Below are positions 24,533 to 32,524 of a stretch of DNA of 36,252 bases, one piece after another; the stretch's first letter is position 1, and every line of letters begins with the position of its first letter. The DNA is from Vreelandella rituensis (GTDB taxonomy: Bacteria > Pseudomonadota > Gammaproteobacteria > Pseudomonadales > Halomonadaceae), in contig NZ_QPIJ01000045.1 in assembly GCF_003336665.1 (NCBI RefSeq), positions 1-36,252 of the forward strand. The letters run 5' to 3'. A program made the position numbers and the translations under genes. The notes beneath the pieces were generated by a model. The model searched no databases and was not told the origin of the DNA. It saw nothing but the letters and a program-made list of their open reading frames with translations.

Positions 24533-25093
24533 ATGAACGCACTGCCGTCCTTGTCATTCGAGCCTGATTTGCCACTGCTGGGCATTGCCGCCTGGAGTGG
24601 CACCGGCAAGACGACGTTACTGGAAAAGCTGCTTCCGCTACTGCGCGAGCATGGGCTCAGGGTGGCGGTGATCAAGCATGCTCACCATGAGTTCGAGGTA
24701 GATAAACCCGGCAAGGACAGTTATCGTTTGCGCTGTGCCGGCGCCACGCCGATGCTGGTGGCCTCGCATAAACGGCTTGCCCTGATGATGGAAACACCGG
24801 GGCAGGAGGAGCCGGACTTGCCCGCCTTGGTCGAATCCTTGCGCTGCTATTCACCGGACTTGATCCTGGTGGAAGGCTTCAAAGCCTGGCCATTTCCCAA
24901 GCTGGCGCTTCATCGAGATACCTGTGGCGATACAAGCCTCGTGCAGGATGCCTGGGTGCATGCGGTTGCCACAAATCAACCCGCAGCACTTGCCCTGGAC
25001 GAGGGCGTCGAGGTGCTGAATATTGATAATATAAAGGACGTTGCCGCCTGGGTGAAAAAATGGCCCGCACGCTGGAAGGCATCGTTGGCTTAG
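24533..25093 (+). CDS. mobB: Molybdopterin-guanine dinucleotide biosynthesis adaptor MobB
   Basis: GTP-binding partner of MobA in making the guanine dinucleotide form of molybdenum cofactor. 186 residues; Walker A GTGKTTLL in LLGIAAWSGTGKTTLLEKL, then VAVIKHAHHEFEVDKPGKDS and LILVEGFKAWPFPKLALHR, all typical. Its ATG is the first three bases after the IscB element, and the original ribosome site is now 1.75 kb upstream. The sequence now before the ATG (CCCGCGCAAAACG) shows no Shine-Dalgarno, so translation may be weak or changed. It starts the mobB, moaCD, moaE cluster. Confidence 0.9.
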   Translation: MNALPSLSFEPDLPLLGIAAWSGTGKTTLLEKLLPLLREHGLRVAVIKHAHHEFEVDKPGKDSYRLRCAGATPMLVASHKRLALMMETPGQEEPDLPALVESLRCYSPDLILVEGFKAWPFPKLALHRDTCGDTSLVQDAWVHAVATNQPAALALDEGVEVLNIDNIKDVAAWVKKWPARWKASLA

Positions 25094-25139
25094 CCTTGGC
25101 CTATCTCCTTAACACTCAACTTGTCGATAGAGGAAAAGC

Positions 25140-25943
25140 ATGAACTTGACGCATCTGAACGCCCAAGGTGAAGCCCATATGGTGGATGTGACGGACAAAG
25201 CCGAAACGTCGCGTGAAGCCGTGGCCTCCGGGTGTGTGTTCATGCAGCCGGCAACCCTGGCGTTGCTGGTGGAAGGGGGGTTGCCCAAGGGCGATGTCCT
25301 GGCCACTGCACGTATTGCGGGTATTCAGGCTGCAAAACGCACCCATGAGCTAATCCCGCTATGCCATGCGCTGGCACTCTCCAAGGTCTCCGTCGATTTC
25401 TTGATCAACCATGAACAACATTGTGTCGAGGTGTCCGCCACCTGCCGCTTGACGGGGCGCACCGGTGTGGAAATGGAAGCCTTGACCGCCGTCTCGGTCG
25501 CCTGTCTGACGCTCTACGATATGTGCAAGGCCGTCGACAAGAGCATGCAGATCGAGGCCATTCGCCTGGATAGCAAGACCGGGGGGAAAAGCGGCGATTA
25601 TCGTCGGGCCGGTTATACGTCGGAAGCGCCTATCGTGACCGGCGAAGGAGACACCGGCGAAGTCTCCCTGAGAGAGCGCTGCCCCACGGCGGGCGTCAGG
25701 GTCAAATTCCTGGCGGAACTTCGCGAACGACTGGCCACCAGCGAGAGCTTCGTAAGCCTGGATGAATTGCCGACGAGCGATATCGCCGGCTTGAAAGCGG
25801 TGCTTGCTCAGCGTGATCCTCGCTTTGCGCTGCTTAACGAACAGCGCACTCTCTGTGCGATCAACCAGGTCATGGCCAATGATACGGCCCGTATTACCGA
25901 TGATGACGAGATTGCTTTCTTCCCGCCGGTCACAGGGGGCTAA
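25140..25943 (+). CDS. MoaC-MoaD fusion protein (cyclic pyranopterin synthase plus sulfur carrier)
   Basis: Residues 1-157 are a full Moa[47 protein letters not shown] (H76) and [10 protein letters not shown] (D127, K130), the residues that make cPMP. A ~28-residue linker follows. Residues 186-267 are MoaD, opening [15 protein letters not shown] and ending FPPVTGG, with the C-terminal Gly-Gly that MoeB adenylates and that carries the thiocarboxylate. Two steps normally made by separate genes are joined in one frame with no internal stop. GAGGAAA precedes the ATG. MoaE, the partner of MoaD, starts 2 nt after the stop. Confidence 0.9.
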   Translation: MNLTHLNAQGEAHMVDVTDKAETSREAVASGCVFMQPATLALLVEGGLPKGDVLATARIAGIQAAKRTHELIPLCHALALSKVSVDFLINHEQHCVEVSATCRLTGRTGVEMEALTAVSVACLTLYDMCKAVDKSMQIEAIRLDSKTGGKSGDYRRAGYTSEAPIVTGEGDTGEVSLRERCPTAGVRVKFLAELRERLATSESFVSLDELPTSDIAGLKAVLAQRDPRFALLNEQRTLCAINQVMANDTARITDDDEIAFFPPVTGG

Positions 25944-25945
25944 TC

Positions 25946-26428
25946 ATGTCGGATATAAAGAACATGGCGGATATCGAGATAAGGGTGCAGTCCGACGCCT
26001 TTGCCATTACCCATGGCTATCCGGAAACGCTAAATGGGCGAACGGATATCGGGGCGGTGGTCAGCTTCACCGGCTTGGTACGCGATTTCAATGAAGCTCC
26101 CGACGTAACGGGCCTGAGCCTGGAGCATTACCCCGGCATGACGGAAAACACACTGCACGCTATTGCCGAGCAGGCATGGCAACGTTGGACGCTACAGGCA
26201 GTGCGGGTGGTGCATCGAGTGGGTCACTTGCAACCGGGGGACCCTATTGTCAGGGTGCTGGTCGCCAGTGCACATCGGCGTGATGCGTTTCAAGCCTGTG
26301 ACTTCATCATGGATTTGCTCAAGACGGAAGCGCCGTTCTGGAAAAAAGAGCATGCTAAAAGTGGAGATTACTGGGTCAAGGAGCGTCACACGGATCAAAC
26401 TGATGCACAGCGTTGGTCATCTTCCTGA
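25946..26428 (+). CDS. moaE: Molybdopterin synthase catalytic subunit MoaE
   Basis: With thiocarboxylated MoaD, inserts the two sulfurs into cPMP to give molybdopterin. 160 residues: GAVVSFTGLVRDFN, LSLEHYPGMTE, RVVHRVGHLQPGD, VASAHRRDAFQACDFIMD and the C-terminal APFWKKEH with the active-site lysines. The first 7-8 residues are an extra lead; a start at MADIEIRV is possible. Immediately follows the fused moaC-moaD. Confidence 0.93.
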   Translation: MSDIKNMADIEIRVQSDAFAITHGYPETLNGRTDIGAVVSFTGLVRDFNEAPDVTGLSLEHYPGMTENTLHAIAEQAWQRWTLQAVRVVHRVGHLQPGDPIVRVLVASAHRRDAFQACDFIMDLLKTEAPFWKKEHAKSGDYWVKERHTDQTDAQRWSSS

Positions 26429-26463
26429 TTGCTGGTCGATCTTTTGAACAGAAACGGGGCGAC

Positions 26464-28131
26464 TCATGTCGACTGCGGCATTTCCTCGGCCATGATCTGC
26501 AGGTGCACCTCGGGCATGCGCTGAAGATGAGTTGTCAGCCAATCGATCAACCGAGGTTGCAGGGCGGTTCTCAGTTCGGAAAGCGTGTCGGCGTGAATGC
26601 CGTCCAGCTGCTCGTCGAGCCAATCCACGAAACTGTCTTCGTCCATTGGGCTTGTGGCATTGCTGTCGAGCATCAGTCGCCCGATGCGCGTCCAGCCCGT
26701 CTCGGTCGCCGCCACCGACAATGCCAGGTACAGGCTGCCGTGGCGTGAACGCTGATACGACCCATCCAGGCCCGGATGTGGCACCACACTGTCCTGGCTG
26801 ACGATGCAGGGTGGCTGCGGATGGCGCTTCTCCAAGGTAAGACCGTTGGCGTCCAGGCGGATCATATCGCCGTTTACCGGAGCCAGCGGCGCTTGGATAT
26901 GCATTTCTCGTGCAAGTGCTTGATGCGCCTGCTGATGGCGTGCCTCGCCATGCACGGGCAACAGGTAGCGTGGCTGTATCCATTGATACAGCTTGCGTAA
27001 CTCGTCCTGAGCGGGATGTCCCGTGGCATGTAGCTCGGGATGGTTGAACTCGTCATACAGACTGACCTCAAGGCGAGCCAGCGAGCTTTTCAAGCGTTCG
27101 ATCATGCGCTCGTTGCCGGGAATCGCCTTGGCGGAAAAAATCACGCTGTCGCCGGGTTGAAGCTCAAAATGCGAATGCCGCCCCTGAGCAAGGCGCTGCA
27201 GGGCCGCACGGGGTTCTCCTTGACTACCGGTGGCGATTACCACGACCTCTTCCGCGGGCAGGTAACCCAGGTCATGGACGGGTACCAACGGCGGGAAGTC
27301 ATCGAGATAACCCAGTCCCCGTGCCACCGTCACCATGCGTTCCATGGAGCGCCCCATCAAGCTGATGCGTCGGCCGCAGCGCTGAGCTGCCCGGCCGATG
27401 GCCACGATCCTGGCGATATTACTGGCGAAACACGACACCACGATACGCCCGTTGCACTTGGCCATGGTGTTTTCCAAGGCCACGGCCACGTCGCCTTCGC
27501 TACCCGAATGGCCCGGCAGCGGCGCATTGGTGGAATCTCCCACCACCAAGTCGACCGGCGCCAGGGCGCGCAGCATCGCGGCGGATACGGGCGCACCGAC
27601 CAGAGGGTCGGGGTCGAGCTTCCAGTCGCCGGTATGCAGCACCCGATAATTGCCGACAGCCATCATCAGAGCACAGCTTTCGGGAATGGAGTGGGTCATC
27701 GGGAGATAGCGTAGCGTAAATGGACCGTTTTCCAGCGCCTCGCCGGGCTCGATGATTTTAATGGCATCGGTTGCCAAGCCACGTTCGGAAAATTTCAGGC
27801 GCAAGAGTCCGGCGGCCAGCGGAGTGGCGTAGATAGGGCAGCCCCAATGCGGCCACAACCAGGCAGCCGCGCCAATATGGTCTTCATGGCCATGGGTAAT
27901 GAAGAGTGCACGAGGAATGATGCCCAATGCCGTGGCGGTATCGAGATTGGGGACCTGCAGTGGAAAGTCGGGCAGATCCTGACGAATCATCATCCCGCAA
28001 TCGATGGCGATCCAGTGGTCGTCATGGCCGTAAAGGCTCAGATTCATGCCGATTTCACCACATCCTCCCAACGGCAAAAAATGCAGGGGGCTGCGACGGC
28101 GGGGGCGAATTTGGACACGCGGTTGAAGCAT
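26464..28131 (-). CDS. RNase J-like metallo-beta-lactamase nuclease
   Basis: 555-residue member of the beta-CASP/RNase J family (RNA endo/5'-exonuclease in other bacteria). LHFLPLGGCGEIGMNLSLY is the RNase J opening. The metal site HGHEDHIG has H80, H82, D84 and H85. LHTGDWKLDPDP and VVGDSTNA supply further ligands, and RYLLPVHGEARH is the C-terminal beta-CASP motif. The C-terminus differs from Bacillus RNase J1 and may be a lineage-specific domain. Convergent with moaE (35-nt gap). Enterobacteria lack RNase J, but some other gammaproteobacteria have it. Confidence 0.85.
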   Translation of the reverse strand: MLQPRVQIRPRRRSPLHFLPLGGCGEIGMNLSLYGHDDHWIAIDCGMMIRQDLPDFPLQVPNLDTATALGIIPRALFITHGHEDHIGAAAWLWPHWGCPIYATPLAAGLLRLKFSERGLATDAIKIIEPGEALENGPFTLRYLPMTHSIPESCALMMAVGNYRVLHTGDWKLDPDPLVGAPVSAAMLRALAPVDLVVGDSTNAPLPGHSGSEGDVAVALENTMAKCNGRIVVSCFASNIARIVAIGRAAQRCGRRISLMGRSMERMVTVARGLGYLDDFPPLVPVHDLGYLPAEEVVVIATGSQGEPRAALQRLAQGRHSHFELQPGDSVIFSAKAIPGNERMIERLKSSLARLEVSLYDEFNHPELHATGHPAQDELRKLYQWIQPRYLLPVHGEARHQQAHQALAREMHIQAPLAPVNGDMIRLDANGLTLEKRHPQPPCIVSQDSVVPHPGLDGSYQRSRHGSLYLALSVAATETGWTRIGRLMLDSNATSPMDEDSFVDWLDEQLDGIHADTLSELRTALQPRLIDWLTTHLQRMPEVHLQIMAEEMPQST

Positions 28132-28252
28132 CGGTAATTGCGAACCTGAAGTAATAAGCCTCCAACTATACGGGAAGGGAGGCGGGAGTCACAATCCAGG
28201 TCGCTTAAAGTACCGTTCTCAGACGCTTTTCAAGAAGAAAGTGTCTGCCAAA

Positions 28253-28630
28253 CTACCTGGCTAGCCTCTGCCATGGCCAGCGCATCTTGATGGGTATTTC
28301 CATGTACTGTATCGCTTCATTTAACGGAGTCAGTATGGTGCCGAGGTGCCGGTAGCATAGTGAGCTGCTCAGCATCCCGGGGCACTGCTTCAGCAACAGT
28401 TCACATTGTTGAGCGGCCAGATAAAGTCGCTCCGTCGCTTCCGGTAGAAACAGTGGCTTTGACTGTTGGCAGCAGCGCTTCAGTTCACGAGACAGCATCA
28501 TCACCATGCTGGTATCCAGCCAGCATGGCAAAGGGTCCTCCAGCCTGCCGGCGATGGAGCATTGAATCGCCTCGAAAGAGGTGCGCAAGAATAGGGCGGT
28601 TTGGTGGATTTGGCGCTGTTCATTTGTCAT
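28253..28630 (-). CDS. Uncharacterised protein under probable Fur control
   Basis: 125 residues, no signal peptide, no membrane segment. Mostly helical, with several cysteines (CSIAG, CWLD, RCCQQS, CELLLKQCPG, LCYRH) but without a CxxC or other metal motif I recognise. I cannot assign a function. The clearest information is its promoter: a strong sigma-70 site directly followed by a Fur box, so it should be induced by iron limitation. Confidence 0.65.
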   Translation of the reverse strand: MTNEQRQIHQTALFLRTSFEAIQCSIAGRLEDPLPCWLDTSMVMMLSRELKRCCQQSKPLFLPEATERLYLAAQQCELLLKQCPGMLSSSLCYRHLGTILTPLNEAIQYMEIPIKMRWPWQRLAR

Positions 28631-28684
28631 GGGGATTGTCTTTTAAAACTGTCTTTGAAAGCTGACTTTAAAAAAGGTTTAAAA

Positions 28685-28737
28685 GAGATTGATTCTCATT
28701 CTCATAAAAAGTATATATTTTCGTGACGTGCTGTCAA
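28685..28737 (-). promoter_or_regulatory. Promoter with Fur box
   Basis: On the minus strand TTGACA (28737-28732), 16-nt spacer, TATACT (28715-28710). Six nt further on, GAGAATGAGAATCAATCTC (28703-28685) matches 15 of 19 positions of the Fur consensus. Bound Fur would cover the transcription start. Confidence 0.75.
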
Positions 28738-28846
28738 TGACAGGGCGATTTTTTCGACGATGGCATCAAGTGGTGCACAGGGAGCAAGCCGCTGAGGCTG
28801 CTATTCTGTAAAGACAGCATTGTATCCTTGTGGAAGGAGGTGCCCC

Positions 28847-29533
28847 ATGCTGGTGACACATGAAACCAATCGGAATGGGCGAGATTGGGTAGCGGGAGAT
28901 ATTCACGGCCAATACGATACCCTGTTCGATGCGCTTACTCAGGCTGGGTTCGATAGCAAGCATGACCGGTTATTTCAGGTGGGTGACCTTATCGACCGTG
29001 GCCGCGATTCCTTCAAATGTCTTTCATTGGCTTTCGAACCCTGGTTTTTCGGGGTGCTCGGCAATCATGAGCAATTAGCGCTGGATGCATTTCGTACCGG
29101 TGGAAGCGCCTGGGAGCTATGGATGCTCAACGGGGGAAAATGGGTCTATTCGGAAAACCCCAATGAGGTGGCCGCGGTACTTGAGAAGGCGATGAAACAC
29201 CTGCCGTTGGTGAGAGAGATTAACGCTGGTCGATATCGTGTCGGAATGGTCCACGCCGAACCGCCACAGGATTGGCTCAGGCTCAAAGACGATGTCGATG
29301 TTTACCGCGAGACTCTTACCTGGGGTCGTAAACGTTACGAGGCTCAAGACAATCGTGTCGTGAGCGGAATCAATGCGGTGGTGGTGGGGCATACTATCGT
29401 GAAGGCACCTATCTGGTTAGGAAATGTGCTTTATCTGGACACCGGCGCCTTCATGAAAGACGGCTATCTAACGCTTGTACCGCTGGATGAAATCATCGCC
29501 ATGACACCCTCCGATTTTTCAGACAGATCCTGA
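28847..29533 (+). CDS. PP2A-type serine/threonine phosphatase (PrpA-like)
   Basis: 228-residue calcineurin-like metallophosphatase. The ordered metal motifs are GDIHGQYD, GDLIDRGRD and GNHEQ, followed by HAEPP and the distal GHTIV, as in bacteriophage lambda PP and E. coli PrpA/PrpB. Such enzymes remove phosphate from Ser/Thr (and sometimes His/Tyr); the target here is unknown. The start ATG 28847 has AAGGAGG 6 nt upstream. Divergent from the Fur-controlled gene. Confidence 0.87.
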   Translation: MLVTHETNRNGRDWVAGDIHGQYDTLFDALTQAGFDSKHDRLFQVGDLIDRGRDSFKCLSLAFEPWFFGVLGNHEQLALDAFRTGGSAWELWMLNGGKWVYSENPNEVAAVLEKAMKHLPLVREINAGRYRVGMVHAEPPQDWLRLKDDVDVYRETLTWGRKRYEAQDNRVVSGINAVVVGHTIVKAPIWLGNVLYLDTGAFMKDGYLTLVPLDEIIAMTPSDFSDRS

Positions 29534-29541
29534 TTGTTTGA

Positions 29542-29790
29542 TCACGCAAATTCGGAATCCGTGGTTTTCACGTGGACGGCGTCTTCCTCACCCTTTACCC
29601 ACACTGAAAAGTCGCCGCCACCTAAATGAGTAACGGCATGGCCTTCTCGGGTCTTGTAAGAGGAAAGGCCGTTCTGGACGGCTCCTTCATGGTGTAAATT
29701 ATTGATATTCTTGACGCTCGAGAAAATATCGATGAAATATTCATTGCCTGCGTCATCAAACGCCATGATGGTTCTCTCATACTGATGCAT
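29542..29790 (-). CDS. Small uncharacterised protein
   Basis: 82 residues from ATG 29790, which has AGGTG upstream; the frame is open 8 codons further without a ribosome site. It contains FDDAGNEYFIDIF, LSSYKTREGHAVTHLGGGDFSVW and a beta-rich character. This resembles short proteins of the form D-x-x-G-N-E-Y ... S-Y-x-T-x-x-G-x-x-V that I have seen in proteobacteria without known function. Convergent with the phosphatase gene. Confidence 0.55.
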   Translation of the reverse strand: MHQYERTIMAFDDAGNEYFIDIFSSVKNINNLHHEGAVQNGLSSYKTREGHAVTHLGGGDFSVWVKGEEDAVHVKTTDSEFA

Positions 29791-29938
29791 GCTTTTCACC
29801 TGCTTGAATGCCATTGAATATGGATGACGTACTCAGCATAAACATAGCTAACAACGAGCGTTGGCGCCCTGGAGTTAGATGAACCATATTAGTAAATAGC
29901 CTGGTGACGGGGCGTGCTTTGCTACAGGGAGATGCAAC

Positions 29939-30748
29939 ATGAAAGAACCTTTTTACTTTTGGGCTACTCGTGCTGGAGTCGCCAAATCGATGGGTATTGC
30001 TATGACTGCCGGTATGTTGCTGGGGCACTCTGTTCCAGGGATTGCTCAGCAGGACCAGGAAGCGCCGGAGACCGAAGCATCGGTCGAAGAAAGGGAGAAA
30101 TCCAGGGAGCAACTGGAAGACGAGCTTTCTGTGACGCGTACCGACTTGGAAACCCGTAAGGAAGAAATGCAAAAGATGCGTGAGCGCATCGAATATCTTG
30201 AAGGTGAGCTGGCCGACACGCTTGAAGAGAAGGCCGCAGCCGTGTCCGCCAACGAATCTCAGGAAGACACCGACGGCGAGGCGGCCAATAATGGAGAGGA
30301 TCAAGATCTGGCTGTTCAGGTGGAAGCTCTGGAAGAAGAACTCGCTCAAGTAAAACAGCAGCGTGACGCCATTCGTCAGGAAAGGGAGGAAGAAATTGCG
30401 GCGTTACGCGAACGACTTCCCACTGAAGAAGAAGGCAGCGTGGATCTCGAAGGTGCCAAAGACACCGCCCGCGAAAGTGCTCAGGCGTTGGCGGATGCTC
30501 ATGGTCGCGATAATCCCGAAGAAATCGCACAGTACTCCGAACAGCTGTATCACGACCAGAGGCTGGTTTCACTGATGCAGGATGACACCACACTTTACCG
30601 GGTTAAAGAGGGGGAAAGCCTGGCCAATATCGCCATGCGCTACTACGGAGATGCCAATCGCTGGCCTGAGATTCATGAGGCTAATAGCCATGTCATTGAA
30701 GATCCGGATAGATTGTGGCCGCAAATGACGCTTCTTCTACCCATGTGA
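29939..30748 (+). CDS. Periplasmic coiled-coil protein with C-terminal LysM domain
   Basis: 269 residues. A hydrophobic segment near residues 17-38 (KSMGIAMTAGMLLGHSVPGIAQ) reads as a signal peptide with cleavage near IAQ. Residues ~45-165 are acidic coiled coil (EREKSREQLEDELSVTR and LAVQVEALEEELAQVKQ). The last ~55 residues are a LysM domain (LYRVKEGESLANIAMRYYGDA, RWPEIHEAN), which binds peptidoglycan. A structural or envelope-linked role is likely. The GGGAGATGCAAC before the ATG contains a ribosome site. Confidence 0.8.
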   Translation: MKEPFYFWATRAGVAKSMGIAMTAGMLLGHSVPGIAQQDQEAPETEASVEEREKSREQLEDELSVTRTDLETRKEEMQKMRERIEYLEGELADTLEEKAAAVSANESQEDTDGEAANNGEDQDLAVQVEALEEELAQVKQQRDAIRQEREEEIAALRERLPTEEEGSVDLEGAKDTARESAQALADAHGRDNPEEIAQYSEQLYHDQRLVSLMQDDTTLYRVKEGESLANIAMRYYGDANRWPEIHEANSHVIEDPDRLWPQMTLLLPM

Positions 30749-30789
30749 GGCAGTCTTTATGTGAGGAAGTCTTCATGTGAGATAGCTTT
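30742..30789 (+). repeat. 16-bp tandem triplication at the LysM gene stop
   Basis: Three imperfect 16-bp units (CATGTGAGGCAGTCTT, TATGTGAGGAAGTCTT, CATGTGAGATAGCTTT). The first contains the stop codon of the LysM gene (ATG TGA); the last ends one base before the ridA-like stop on the other strand. Confidence 0.75.
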
Positions 30790-31224
30790 CTAGCGGTCGC
30801 TTTGTTCACCGTTCGCGTCGTCCTCATGGTCTTTCACTTTTTGGGGGCGTCGCGCCATCAAGGTAATCTCGACGTGGGAACCGTCGTAGAGTCTTGACGA
30901 CTCGGTGCAGGTACGCGCTGGATAGCGGGTATGATTGAAAAACTCAGCATAGACGGCGTCCACTTGCTGGGCGTTATCGAGATTGGTGAGATGAATGTCC
31001 ACACGGACGGTATCGGCGATATCGCATCCTGCGTATTCGAGTATTTTTACCAAGCGGCGCATGACCCAGCGGGTTTCTTCGTGAATATCACCGAGTACGG
31101 TTTCGCCACCGGGAATATCCATCACGGTCAGACCCGAAATAAACGCATAGTGGTCATCCAGCACGATATGGCTGCCCGGGAATAACGGCTGGTTCAGGGT
31201 CGGGTCATTGAGATAGTTCGGCAT
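30790..31224 (-). CDS. RidA family protein (YjgF/YER057c/UK114)
   Basis: 144 residues from ATG 31224 (MPNYLNDPTLNQPLFPG); the frame extends upstream but without homologous sequence. The RidA-fold elements are HIVLDDHYAFISGLT, RWVMRRLVKILEYAGCDIADTVRVDIHL and YPARTCTESSRL, where the conserved Arg before TC binds substrate. Family members hydrolyse reactive enamine/imine intermediates; this one departs from the archetype (longer N-terminus, C-terminal charged tail), so the substrate is open. Confidence 0.82.
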   Translation of the reverse strand: MPNYLNDPTLNQPLFPGSHIVLDDHYAFISGLTVMDIPGGETVLGDIHEETRWVMRRLVKILEYAGCDIADTVRVDIHLTNLDNAQQVDAVYAEFFNHTRYPARTCTESSRLYDGSHVEITLMARRPQKVKDHEDDANGEQSDR

Positions 31225-31356
31225 CTTGACGTCCTCTCGAGTCGAGAAACTCAGTGCATGAGCTAAGCCCAGACAGTGATGACGATTATCATGATAGCCA
31301 TGTACTGATTGTCTTTCCTGAAATTCCAGAGTTACAAGATGATCCAAATAGAGAAC

Positions 31357-32475
31357 ATGCCATTTAGCCTACGCTTTGTCGGCCTGCTGTTGATGCTTGG
31401 CTTGTTGTCGGGGTGTGGTGCCTTGAACCGTGGTTATGAAGCCTTGCTGGTGCTGGGAGATCTGTCGGCGGGAAGTGAAGAAAGCAGGCTGAAACAGCGC
31501 ACCCCGGAGCCTCGTCGGGAGGAAGTGAGTTACGCAGTGGAGGGGCGGGAGTACGTAGCGGATATTTATCACCCGGAGGCCTCCCGCCGAGGGGCATTGG
31601 TGTTGGTGCATGGGTTTACCGAGGAGGGTCGCCGCGATTCCCGTCTGGTCGAGTTTGCCATGACCTTATCCCGACTGGGCTTCAGGTTGGTAGTACCTGA
31701 ACTGGAGGGCTTGAAGGATTTTTCCATCAGCACACGTGAGGCTCAAGCGATAGCCGATGCCATTCGCTACACCACGAATAAAGTGGAGGCCGCGGAATCG
31801 GAGGCTGCACTTGCCGCCATCAGTTTTGCGGTAGGCCCGGCACTCATCGCTGCCATGCAGGAAGACACGGCCGAGCGGGTGAGTTTCGTGGTGGCCGTGG
31901 GTGGCTATTATGATCTGACGGACATGCTTCGCTATGTCACCACAGGAGAAGAGCATGGCGGTAAGGCGCTGGATTTGCCCCCGCCGGAGAGTCGGGCACG
32001 TTGGGCGATGTTGTTGAGTCAGCTTCATTGGCTGGAAGACGAGGAAGATCAAGCGCTTCTGGAAAATATCGCCCGGCGCAAACTGGAAGACCGTTCTGCA
32101 GCGGTGGAAGCTGAGGTTCGCAGGCTAGGGCCGCAAGGCAGGTCGCTGTATAACCTGGTGACCAATGAAGATCCAGATAAGGTGAATGCGCTGCTCGATA
32201 AGCTGCCGTCACGGCTGAGACAGGAATTCAAGGCGCTGGACTTATCGAGACGAGAACTCGATGCTTTACAGGCACAGCTGATATTGATTCATGGGCCGAA
32301 TGATCGAGTGATACCGATAAGCCACAGCCGCCGTTTGGAGGATGTCTTGCCCGAGGACCAGGCTCACTTATACGAGGCGGCGGGCTTGGAACATGTGGAT
32401 GTCTCGCCGGGCTTGATGGATGGCTGGGAATTGTGGCGAGCCACCGTTCATGTGCTAAAGCTGGGAGAGCAATAG
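31357..32475 (+). CDS. Lipoprotein with alpha/beta-hydrolase fold
   Basis: 372 residues from ATG 31357. MPFSLRFVGLLLMLGLLSGC is a lipoprotein signal peptide with lipobox LLSGC. The mature part shows ALVLVHGFTEEGRRDS (oxyanion hole region), a candidate nucleophile in AAISFAVGP (a degenerate elbow, S-F-A-V-G rather than G-x-S-x-G), HGPNDRVIP with the acid and GLEHVDVS with the His. Probably an envelope-anchored esterase-like protein; the weak nucleophile motif leaves activity uncertain. Divergent from ridA. The stop is followed by three CAATAG hexamers (32470-32487). Confidence 0.75.
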   Translation: MPFSLRFVGLLLMLGLLSGCGALNRGYEALLVLGDLSAGSEESRLKQRTPEPRREEVSYAVEGREYVADIYHPEASRRGALVLVHGFTEEGRRDSRLVEFAMTLSRLGFRLVVPELEGLKDFSISTREAQAIADAIRYTTNKVEAAESEAALAAISFAVGPALIAAMQEDTAERVSFVVAVGGYYDLTDMLRYVTTGEEHGGKALDLPPPESRARWAMLLSQLHWLEDEEDQALLENIARRKLEDRSAAVEAEVRRLGPQGRSLYNLVTNEDPDKVNALLDKLPSRLRQEFKALDLSRRELDALQAQLILIHGPNDRVIPISHSRRLEDVLPEDQAHLYEAAGLEHVDVSPGLMDGWELWRATVHVLKLGEQ

Positions 32476-32524
32476 CAATAGCAATAGAGTGCTGCAGTTA
32501 TTCTATGAATCCAGGAACACAGCG

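Noticed and set aside
32470..32487. CAATAG hexamer repeat as a regulatory element
   Set aside because: Only three units, located in a convergent gap just after a stop codon; too short to support a role.
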